DNA of 42,029 bases from positions 1-42,029 of the forward strand of contig JAEZKP010000059.1 in NCBI GenBank assembly GCA_023436145.1, written 5' to 3'. The DNA is from Fibrobacterota bacterium (GTDB lineage Bacteria > Fibrobacterota > Chitinivibrionia > Chitinivibrionales > Chitinispirillaceae). This document shows positions 7,887 to 14,710 of the stretch, piece by piece; the first letter of the stretch is position 1; every line of letters starts with the position of its first letter. The notes beneath the pieces are model-generated. The model made no database searches and was not told the DNA's origin. It saw nothing but the letters and a program-made list of their open reading frames with translations. Position numbers and translations under genes: made by a program.

Positions 7887-9088
7887 ATCGTTTTTCCAAG
7901 GTAATCTGCAACAGTGAATATGTCCTTATCACCTCTGCCGGACAGATTTACAAGCATGATGGCATCTCTTGAGAGCTGTGGAGCCTGCTTTATGGCATAG
8001 GCGAGGGCATGTGAGGACTCCAGGGCAGGAATTATGCCTTCACTTTCACAAAGCAAGGTAAAAGCCTGCACCGCTTCCTTATCGGTAGCGTAGGTATATA
8101 CAGCCTGTTCAGATTCACAGAGCCACGAATGCTCGGGACCTACACCACTATAGTCAAGTCCGGCAGAGATTGAGTGAGTGTTGAGAATCTGACCGTCTTT
8201 ATCTTGAAGAACATAAGAGTAGGAGCCATGCAGTATTCCCGGTCGCGAGTAACTGGTTGGAGTCAGTCGGGTTGCATGTTTTTTCCCTTTAAGCCCCAAT
8301 CCACCGGCCTCCACACCGACCAGTTTTACAGAATGATCATTAAGAAAACCACTGAAAATTCCTATGGCATTGGAACCGCCACCCACGCAGGCAACTACTT
8401 CATGGGGAAGTCGTTTTTCTGTCTGAAGAATCTGCTTACGAGCTTCTTTACCAATAACAGACTGGAACTCTCTTACGATAGAGGGGAAAGGGTGTGGCCC
8501 GAGAGCACTTCCAAAGACATAATGAGTACTTTTAACGGTTCTGGACCAATCCCGGTATGCTTCGTTTACTGCATCTTTGAGAGTTTTGCCACCGCTGTCA
8601 ACCGGAACCACACTGGTACCCAGCATATTCATGCGGAAAACATTGGGACGTTGACGGGCCATGTCGATAGTGCCCATGTAAATTGCGCATTCCATCCCCA
8701 GAAGCGCAGCTGCAGTAGCAGTAGCCACTCCGTGCTGCCCAGCTCCGGTTTCTGCAATGATACGGGTCTTGCCCATATAGCGGGCAAGAAGAGCCTGACC
8801 AAGTGCATTATTGATTTTATGGGCACCTGTGTGATTCAGATCCTCACGTTTGAGATAGATACGTGCGCCACCCAATTGCTCAGTAAGCCTGGAGGCATAA
8901 TATAAAGGGGTTTCACGTCCTACAAATTTACGCAGAAGCTCATCATACTCAGCCATGGTTTTTTTATCTTTAATAAAGGACAAAAAAGCTTCTTCCACCT
9001 CTTTAAGTGCAGGCATGAGCACTTCAGGAGCATACTGACCGCCAAACCGTCCGAAATATCCTTGCGGTGATCTCATCTGTTTTTTCAT
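7883..9088 (-). CDS. trpB: Tryptophan synthase beta subunit
   Basis: PLP enzyme condensing indole with serine to make tryptophan. The PLP lysine is Lys91 in NHTGAHKINNAL. The catalytic Glu lies in AETGAGQHGVA, the phosphate-binding glycine loop is GGGSNAIG, and the C-terminal signature is NLSGRGDKD. The 401-residue length and FGGQYAPE N-terminus are typical of TrpB1. The ATG overlaps the stop of the signal-peptidase-like gene by 4 bp (ATGA) and the 3' end overlaps trpA by 4 bp, which places it inside a tightly coupled operon. Confidence 0.98.
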   Translation of the reverse strand: MKKQMRSPQGYFGRFGGQYAPEVLMPALKEVEEAFLSFIKDKKTMAEYDELLRKFVGRETPLYYASRLTEQLGGARIYLKREDLNHTGAHKINNALGQALLARYMGKTRIIAETGAGQHGVATATAAALLGMECAIYMGTIDMARQRPNVFRMNMLGTSVVPVDSGGKTLKDAVNEAYRDWSRTVKSTHYVFGSALGPHPFPSIVREFQSVIGKEARKQILQTEKRLPHEVVACVGGGSNAIGIFSGFLNDHSVKLVGVEAGGLGLKGKKHATRLTPTSYSRPGILHGSYSYVLQDKDGQILNTHSISAGLDYSGVGPEHSWLCESEQAVYTYATDKEAVQAFTLLCESEGIIPALESSHALAYAIKQAPQLSRDAIMLVNLSGRGDKDIFTVADYLGKTI

Positions 9089-10038
9089 GATATAATTTTA
9101 CCAAGTCTGTTCAGTCTTAAATGACTCTTTTTACCAGGTTCCTGCTGGACGGACCAGAGTATTGAGAACACTCTTCCCAAAACATTGGATGTTTTTACTG
9201 GTCCAAAATATCGGGAATCGAGTCCTGAGCTCCAGTTATCAGCCAGTAAAAAGATAAAATCATTTTTTACAATATACTGATGGATTCTGGTCCGGTCAAA
9301 ATTTACCTCAAAAGAGAGTGAAATCATTTTTCCCTGGTTGATCTGTTTCAGATAATTCTCCAGCCTCGCCCAGAAAAACCAGTCGTTAGCCAGCTCAACC
9401 GGCACTGAATCTATCGAACCGCTGAAAAGAGCAAATCCGGACACCTGGTAATCAGTAGTCAATGAATCATCGATGACAAGTAATGGCCTTATTCCTATCG
9501 ATTCTTGAGGATTTTCTTGTTTCATTACAGAAACAGCAAAAAAAAGATCACGAATGCAGAGGCTGTCAAGCTGGATAGTATCACCTGCTGCCGGGACCCT
9601 GTAAGAGTTAAAATAATCCCGGGGTGAGTAGTTTGCAGGCAGGATCTGATCGATTTTTCCAGTGAATGGAAAAGTCAGAGCAGGATTGCCGGTGTTTATA
9701 AACATACCACTGTCAATGCTGACTGTGTCGGTCGAGAGTGCCGCAATCCTCAGGCATCCCACATTTTTGCTGTCTGAAGATAACCTGAAGACCACTGGTT
9801 TCTTATAACCTGGTTTAAACATTTTATTGAACATGGGAAGATATGGAGTGCGGAAAACCAGGAGTCTGTCACCTGAGAGGACAGTGGGTTGCATTTGTCC
9901 TCCCGACATTCTGATTATATCGATAAAAGCCAGTTTTACAAGAATTCCCACACCCAGAATTACAGATATCTGGATAATGGAACGGTAAAGAAATGCCTGA
10001 GTGTCAAAATGTCTTTTTCTATACCTGTTGTCATCCAT
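9085..10038 (-). CDS. Signal peptidase I-like (S26) membrane protein lacking the Ser/Lys dyad
   Basis: A 317-residue protein of the LepB fold. A transmembrane segment lies at about residues 17-40 (IIQISVILGVGILVKLAFI). Box B follows as SGGQMQPTVLSGDRLLV. The catalytic Ser that precedes M-x-P-T in active enzymes is Gln48 here. In box D, CLRIAALSTDTVSI, the catalytic Lys position is Leu96, though the neighbouring Arg97 is kept. Box E is well kept as LLADNWSSGLDSRYFGPV. The protein looks like a membrane-anchored, catalytically inactive relative. The ATG at 10038 lies 7 bp after the lepA stop and is preceded by GGGAG. A longer frame to 10101 would run inside lepA. In many bacteria lepA is followed by lepB, so the position fits the family. 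Confidence 0.82.
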   Translation of the reverse strand: MDDNRYRKRHFDTQAFLYRSIIQISVILGVGILVKLAFIDIIRMSGGQMQPTVLSGDRLLVFRTPYLPMFNKMFKPGYKKPVVFRLSSDSKNVGCLRIAALSTDTVSIDSGMFINTGNPALTFPFTGKIDQILPANYSPRDYFNSYRVPAAGDTIQLDSLCIRDLFFAVSVMKQENPQESIGIRPLLVIDDSLTTDYQVSGFALFSGSIDSVPVELANDWFFWARLENYLKQINQGKMISLSFEVNFDRTRIHQYIVKNDFIFLLADNWSSGLDSRYFGPVKTSNVLGRVFSILWSVQQEPGKKSHLRLNRLGKIIS

Positions 10039-10045
10039 GGTAAAA

Positions 10046-11842
10046 TTACTCCCGGCTGAGTACTGCCAGAAATGCCTCCTGGGGTACCTCGACATTGCCA
10101 ATCTGTTTCATCCGCTTTTTACCTTCCTTCTGTTTTTCCAGAAGCTTGCGTTTTCTGGTGATATCACCACCATAACATTTTGCAGTTACATCCTTACGAT
10201 ATGCCTTTACAGTTGTTCTGGCAATGATTTTGGCTCCGACAGCCGCTTGTATAGCAACTTCGTATTGCTGACGGGGAATAAGCTCCTTCAGTTTTGAAGT
10301 AATAGCTATCCCGTAATGGTAGGCATTATCCTTGTGTACAATTGTCGAGAACGCATCCACCGGAGATCCGTTTATGAGGATATCCAGCTTAACCAGCGAA
10401 TCTTCAACATATCCATCCAATTCGTAATCCATAGATGCATATCCTTTGGATATGCTTTTAAGTTTGTCAAAGAAATCTATGATCATCTCAGAGAGCGGAA
10501 TCTTATAATGGAGGCACACTCTGGTAGTTTCCAGATATTCCATAGTGACCATCTTTCCCCGTTTTTCTTCGCAGAGTTTCATAATTGCTCCCACGTAATC
10601 TGTAGGAGTGATGATCTGGATTTTGGAAACCGGTTCTTTGATATTGTCAATTTCCTGAACAGAGGGCATTTTTGCGGGGCTTTCGACTATCACCTCGTCA
10701 CCATTTTTGAGAGTGACCACATATCTCACGTTAGGAACAGTAGTAATAATATTCACGTTGAATTCACGGAACAGACGCTCCTGCACGATTTCCATGTGTA
10801 AAAGTCCCAGAAAACCTGCTCTGAATCCAAAACCCAGTGCGGCAGATGTTTCCGGTTCATAACTCAAAGATGAGTCATTAAGCCGCAGTTTTTCCAGCGC
10901 AGACCGCAGGTCCTCGTAATCTGCCTTGTCGACTGGATATATACCACTGAACACCATTGGTTTGACTTCTTTAAATCCGGCGATGGCTTCGGTTGTGCCG
11001 TTAAGACGGGTGGTGATAGTGTCACCTGTCTTGATATCTGATACAGTGCGGATGTTTGCAATCACATAACCTACTTCACCGGGTGAGAGTACATCCAGGG
11101 GAACACGGCCCATGCGGAAATGGCCGATCTCATCCACTTCATAGTCTCTGCCTGTGGAAAGAAACTGAATTTTGTCGCCCTTTTTCAAGGTTCCATTAAT
11201 AACTCTCACATAGGCGATAGCACCCCGGAATGCATCAAACTTGGAATCGAATACCAGTGCTTTCAATGGCATGGATTCATCACCAGATGGTGGAGGTACA
11301 TCGGTGATAACCCGCTCAAGAATGGGCGCTACACCTTCACCGGTTTTCGCACTGCAAGCCAGAATGGTGGATGGGTCTACGCCCAAAAGTTCTGAAACCT
11401 GCCTTCTGACCTCTTCGGGATGTGCAGAAGGAAGATCTACTTTGTTAAGGACAGGAATAATGGCCAGATCATTATCCAGTGCCAGAAAGATGTTGGTAAG
11501 GGTCTGTGCTTCGATTCCCTGAGTGGCATCCACAACCAGGATTGCTCCCTCGCATGCTGCAAGAGACCGGGATACTTCATAGGAAAAGTCAACATGTCCC
11601 GGTGTATCGATAAGGTTGAATTGGTATGTTTCACCATCAGAAGCAGTATACATCATTCTGATAGGGTGAGACTTAATGGTAATACCTCGTTCCCGCTCCA
11701 GATCCATGTCATCAAGGACCTGTGCCTGCATCTTCAACTTGCTTATGGTGCCGGTGATTTCCAGAAAGCGATCTGCTAAAGTTGATTTTCCATGATCGAT
11801 ATGTGCTATAATACAAAAATTACGAATTTTTTCGGTTACCAC
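10046..11842 (-). CDS. lepA: Elongation factor 4 (LepA), back-translocating GTPase
   Basis: Ribosome-associated translational GTPase. The P-loop AHIDHGKS lies at residues 13-20, followed by DTPGHVDF, NKVDLP and the EF-G-like domains. The LepA-specific C-terminal block (CYGGDITRKRKLLEKQKEGKK in sequence, then MKQIGNVEVPQEAF) is intact. I choose a GTG at 11842, preceded by AGGA at six bases, giving 598 residues, the normal family length. The open frame continues to 12076, but that 78-codon extension crosses a palindromic repeat and has no family match, so it is excluded. It appears to lead the trp/tyr operon. Confidence 0.96.
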   Translation of the reverse strand: MVTEKIRNFCIIAHIDHGKSTLADRFLEITGTISKLKMQAQVLDDMDLERERGITIKSHPIRMMYTASDGETYQFNLIDTPGHVDFSYEVSRSLAACEGAILVVDATQGIEAQTLTNIFLALDNDLAIIPVLNKVDLPSAHPEEVRRQVSELLGVDPSTILACSAKTGEGVAPILERVITDVPPPSGDESMPLKALVFDSKFDAFRGAIAYVRVINGTLKKGDKIQFLSTGRDYEVDEIGHFRMGRVPLDVLSPGEVGYVIANIRTVSDIKTGDTITTRLNGTTEAIAGFKEVKPMVFSGIYPVDKADYEDLRSALEKLRLNDSSLSYEPETSAALGFGFRAGFLGLLHMEIVQERLFREFNVNIITTVPNVRYVVTLKNGDEVIVESPAKMPSVQEIDNIKEPVSKIQIITPTDYVGAIMKLCEEKRGKMVTMEYLETTRVCLHYKIPLSEMIIDFFDKLKSISKGYASMDYELDGYVEDSLVKLDILINGSPVDAFSTIVHKDNAYHYGIAITSKLKELIPRQQYEVAIQAAVGAKIIARTTVKAYRKDVTAKCYGGDITRKRKLLEKQKEGKKRMKQIGNVEVPQEAFLAVLSRE

Positions 11843-11883
11843 AGAGATTCCTGTATTTGGTTGTTGGGAAAGTCTGCCCGGCA

Positions 11884-11940
11884 CCTGTAGAGACATACGG
11901 CCGTGCGTTTCTACAAGCGCCGACCGTACGTCTCTACAGG
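11884..11940. repeat. Nested palindromic repeat upstream of lepA
   Basis: The outer arms CCTGTAGAGACATACGG (11884-11900) and CCGTACGTCTCTACAGG (11924-11940) pair at 16 of 17 positions. An inner palindrome, TGTAGAGACATACGG / CCGTGCGTTTCTACA, spans 11886-11915. A related element occurs at 12605-12635, so the HEPN-like gene lies between two members of the family. It sits in the lepA leader and could affect transcription into the operon. Confidence 0.75.
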
Positions 11941-12033
11941 ACGCGGGAATAAACGTGCTAATATACTTCATGCGTTGGACTGAATTATAATGTATTACGG
12001 ACAGAGGGGAGGAGATATTGGGGAGAAGGGGGT

Positions 12034-12447
12034 TCAAGGCTGGAAAACACAGTCCTGACCAGATGGTTCGGTACACATTCTGTGTGCCAGTGCCCCGATC
12101 TGTTTTACGGCTTCACTGAAATCGGAAACCTGTTCTATGGTAGCTATCTTTCTGTCATGATTTGTCCATGAGCAAAGCTTTTGAATCTGTTCATGTTTGG
12201 CAATACGTTGCTTAAGCTGGGGATCTATCTGAGTCACAGTCTGCAAAGCTTCCAAAAAGTCGTTTAAAGTATGATTTTCAGGCATTTTTTTATGATAATC
12301 CAGAATAGCCATGCTATAGCTTTCCAGGGCAAGCGAAAAAACGTTGTATTGAAAGGTGGTGTCCAGTCTGGCTGTTTTATTGGGGTGATATTTTGCGGCG
12401 TACTGGTATTGATCTCCCTCCCTTAACCAGTCTTTCCAATCATGCAT
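12034..12447 (-). CDS. Small HEPN-like hypothetical protein
   Basis: A 137-residue, mostly helical protein of unknown function. The stretch FQYNVFSLALESYSMAIL, then MPENHTLNDFLEAL, resembles the helical core of HEPN-domain proteins, which include RNases, antitoxin partners and passive folds. The classical HEPN catalytic Rx4-6H motif is not seen; RIAKH has only three residues between Arg and His. The ATG at 12447 has an ideal AAGGAG six bases upstream, which argues that the gene is real. The longer frame to 12498 is not needed. It is 191 bp upstream of lepA on the same strand, is flanked by palindromes of one family, and has no nucleotidyltransferase partner beside it. Confidence 0.68.
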   Translation of the reverse strand: MHDWKDWLREGDQYQYAAKYHPNKTARLDTTFQYNVFSLALESYSMAILDYHKKMPENHTLNDFLEALQTVTQIDPQLKQRIAKHEQIQKLCSWTNHDRKIATIEQVSDFSEAVKQIGALAHRMCTEPSGQDCVFQP

Positions 12448-12604
12448 AGATGTCTCCTTATCGGTTGTAAAATTATTACTGAGCAGACAGGCATGCAAAA
12501 ACCGTGCCTACAAATTAAATGAGGCACAATTTTCGAAAAATCCAGAATTTTCAGGTGGAGCATATTCAGATCTGGAGATTGTTATGGCAATTACGGGAAT
12601 GGGA

Positions 12605-12738
12605 TGTAGAGACGTCCGGCCGGGCCGTCTGTACATTGGATGGGCCGGAGGCCTGCACATTATCGAATCGGCCTGGCATCCGTACATAGGATCAGCCGGA
12701 GGTCTATACATTATTGTATCGGCTGGAGGAATGTACAT
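12605..12738. repeat. Palindrome followed by a 24/27 bp tandem repeat
   Basis: The palindrome TGTAGAGACGTCCGGCC / GGGCCGTCTGTACA (12605-12635) belongs to the same family as 11884-11940. It runs into tandem units that start with GTACAT or a variant at 12631, 12655, 12682, 12706 and 12733, so the periods are 24, 27, 24 and 27 bp, or a 51 bp double unit. Cores are GCCGGAGG(C/T)CT. The 483 bp gap from 12448 to 12930 otherwise holds only the mraZ promoter and operator. Open frames on both strands across the repeat are judged non-coding. Confidence 0.7.
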
Positions 12739-12859
12739 GAAAATTGTGCCGGGAAAACCCCTTCCCCCCACCAATAGTGTCTATCCTATTGAAGCCACAA
12801 TCTCTAGATTTTTACCCATTTTAGGTTCCTGCCATTTTTCTTAAAATCAGAAAAAGTGC

Positions 12860-12888
12860 TTGACTGTCTGTTATTAATAAAGTATTCT
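12860..12888 (+). promoter_or_regulatory. Sigma70-type promoter of the dcw cluster
   Basis: TTGACT (12860-12865) and TATTCT (12883-12888) are separated by 17 bp, close to the sigma70 consensus. A start near 12895 would give a leader of about 36 nt to the mraZ ATG, and that leader contains the TGGG repeats. This is the only strong promoter-like pair seen upstream of mraZ. Confidence 0.65.
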
Positions 12889-12910
12889 AAGGGGTAATTG
12901 TAGGTAAAAG

Positions 12911-12936
12911 TGGGAGATTGTGGGGCAACTATGGGA
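12911..12936 (+). promoter_or_regulatory. Probable MraZ operator (TGGG repeats)
   Basis: Three TGGGN boxes lie in a row: TGGGA at 12911, TGGGG at 12921 and TGGGA at 12932. The spacers are 5 and 6 bp. MraZ is known to bind direct TGGGN repeats with 5 bp spacers upstream of its own gene and to repress the dcw operon. Here the third box overlaps the mraZ start codon and all boxes lie downstream of the predicted promoter. Confidence 0.62.
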
Positions 12937-13383
12937 TGGTTTCATGGAAGGTTCGATTACTCCATTGATGCAAAAGGGAGAGTGAATTTTCCGGCTAAGT
13001 TTAGAAAAGCACTCAGCCCCGAGGCCAGTGAGACTTTTATTATTTGCAGAGGCCCCAATAAATGTCTTCGTGCATATCCTCAGGATATGTGGAATCAATA
13101 CGAAACAGAGTTAGCCTCCCGACCCGAAACACCCGAGACACTTCGCCACAGACGATTGCTCTATAACACTCTGTCAGATACCACTTTCGATGCACAGGGA
13201 AGAATCACCCTGACATCTGCGCAGATGGCCATTGCGGAGATAACCAAAGAGGTATCCATAATTGGACAGGCCAATTACGTGGAAATATGGGACACAGAGC
13301 AATATGAGAAATACCTGAACCAGGCAGATGATTTTGACCAGGTTTTCTTTCAATCTGTGGAAACCGGGTTATCAAAAAAATGA
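12931..13383 (+). CDS. mraZ: Transcriptional regulator MraZ
   Basis: A 150-residue DNA-binding protein with two SpoVT/AbrB-like swapped-hairpin halves, marked by the repeated signatures DAKGRVNFPAKFR near the N-terminus and DAQGRITLTSAQM in the middle. In other bacteria it forms a ring and represses the dcw cluster through TGGG repeats, which are present at its own start. I use the ATG at 12931 (MGWFHGRFDYS) with GGGG five bases upstream. A GTG at 12910 is in frame but would place the operator inside the gene. It is the first gene of the cluster and overlaps rsmH by 4 bp. Confidence 0.95.
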   Translation: MGWFHGRFDYSIDAKGRVNFPAKFRKALSPEASETFIICRGPNKCLRAYPQDMWNQYETELASRPETPETLRHRRLLYNTLSDTTFDAQGRITLTSAQMAIAEITKEVSIIGQANYVEIWDTEQYEKYLNQADDFDQVFFQSVETGLSKK

Positions 13384-14312
13384 ATATTGAAGGATCTTAT
13401 CACCAGCCGGTTCTCAGAGATGAGGTTTGTGATCTTTTGATTACCGACAAATCAGGATGTTATCTGGATTGTACTCTGGGGGGAGGGGGGCATTTCAGGG
13501 CATTGGCTGAGAGGTTGTATAGCGATGGGGTATTGATTGGAATAGATAGAGACATGGATGCCATAAACTGGAATAAGAAAAATCTATGTTCCGGGGGACC
13601 ATCCAAAATCATTGAGCAGAGCCGTTTCTCTGAGTTCGATGAAGTGTTAAGAAAACACAATATCTGTGGACTTAACGGGGTATTACTCGATCTGGGAGTA
13701 TCATCTTTTCAGATTGACACAGCCTCACGGGGTTTTACCTATATGCAGGACAGTGATCTGGACATGAGAATGAATCGGGCTGAGGGTATTTCTGCAGCTG
13801 AGTTGCTTGAGCAATCATCAGAAGAGCAATTAAGCTCGATATTATCAGAATACGGGGAAGTGCATAATGCAACCCGCATGGCCCGGGCAATTAAGTCATG
13901 CAAAGGAATCCGGAAGTCTTCAGATCTTCGCAGTTGTTTAAATAAAGAGTATGGACCGAATCTTCAGATAAAAGTAATTGCAAAGGTGTTTCAGGCTTTA
14001 CGAATTGCAGTTAATGATGAGTTGGGGGAGCTTAAGAAGTTTCTGGGTAAGATAACCGGATATCTTCTTAGTGGAGGAAGATTGGCAATTATATCCTATC
14101 ATTCACTTGAAGATCGGATGGTTAAGGATTTTATCCGGGAACAGGAGCAGGGCTGTGTATGTCCGATTGACCTCCCGTATTGCAGATGTGATAAAAAGGT
14201 ACTGCTTAAGCGAGTAACCAGAAAGGCAGTTCAAGCTTCTGTATCAGAAATTAACAATAATCCACGTTCCAGAAGTGCTCGTCTGAGGGTGGCAGAAAGG
14301 ACTCCAGGTTAA
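13380..14312 (+). CDS. rsmH: 16S rRNA m4C1402 methyltransferase RsmH (MraW)
   Basis: SAM-dependent N4-methylation of C1402 in the 16S rRNA decoding centre. The SAM-binding motif is DCTLGGGGHF near residue 30. Family blocks LDLGVSSFQID, RGFTYMQDSDLDMRM, FQALRIAVNDEL and ISYHSLEDRMVKDF follow in order. The 310-residue length is typical. Its ATG overlaps the mraZ stop (ATGA), the usual coupling in this cluster, and it is followed 2 bp later by ftsL. Confidence 0.97.
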   Translation: MNIEGSYHQPVLRDEVCDLLITDKSGCYLDCTLGGGGHFRALAERLYSDGVLIGIDRDMDAINWNKKNLCSGGPSKIIEQSRFSEFDEVLRKHNICGLNGVLLDLGVSSFQIDTASRGFTYMQDSDLDMRMNRAEGISAAELLEQSSEEQLSSILSEYGEVHNATRMARAIKSCKGIRKSSDLRSCLNKEYGPNLQIKVIAKVFQALRIAVNDELGELKKFLGKITGYLLSGGRLAIISYHSLEDRMVKDFIREQEQGCVCPIDLPYCRCDKKVLLKRVTRKAVQASVSEINNNPRSRSARLRVAERTPG

Positions 14313-14314
14313 CC

Positions 14315-14710
14315 ATGAGAAAAAAAACTGAAAAAAGCGTCTCCAGCCCCATAGTCCGTGTCCGCATCATGATAACCGGTGTGGCTATTCTAATAGCCTT
14401 GATCTCCGGACCCTTATTGGCTGTCTGGAAACAGGTCTATATTAATAATACTTCCATTCAGTTAAGCAAGATGACTGACACTCTTACCTTGCTCAACAAG
14501 GAGATAGCCTCACTTCAGTTTACCTGCGAACGCTATGCGTCTACCGAGAGAATCGAAAAAATAGCTCACGAAAAATTGAAACTCGAATATCCGGTATCCA
14601 GCCAGATTGTCATAATCCAGTTGGAGAAACAGGACAGTCCGAAGCACTCCAAAACGCCTAAAGAGTTTCTGGCATACCTCAAAAAGACCATCTCAGGAGA
14701 CAGAGGTTAA
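14315..14710 (+). CDS. ftsL: Cell division protein FtsL-like
   Basis: A 131-residue bitopic membrane protein with a short basic cytoplasmic tail. One transmembrane helix lies at about residues 17-38 (IMITGVAILIALISGPLLAV). A periplasmic segment with heptad-like hydrophobics (about 45-75) is suited to pairing with FtsB/DivIC in the FtsQLB complex that activates FtsWI. Sequence conservation in this family is weak, so the call rests on topology, size and position between rsmH and ftsI. The stop overlaps the ftsI start as TAATG. Confidence 0.83.
   Translation: MRKKTEKSVSSPIVRVRIMITGVAILIALISGPLLAVWKQVYINNTSIQLSKMTDTLTLLNKEIASLQFTCERYASTERIEKIAHEKLKLEYPVSSQIVIIQLEKQDSPKHSKTPKEFLAYLKKTISGDRG

Noticed and set aside
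8174..8905. A 243-codon plus-strand frame
   Set aside because: It is antisense to trpB, which is fully conserved, and resembles no protein family.
10039..10101. Longer start for the signal-peptidase-like gene
   Set aside because: It would lie inside the end of lepA; the ATG at 10038 has GGGAG upstream and follows the lepA stop closely.
11843..12076. N-terminal extension of LepA
   Set aside because: The 78 codons cross a palindromic repeat and have no LepA similarity; a GTG with AGGA at 11842 gives the normal length.
12508..12844. Genes on either strand across the 24/27 bp tandem repeat
   Set aside because: Both strands are open only because the repeat period is a multiple of three; there is no Shine-Dalgarno sequence and no known family.
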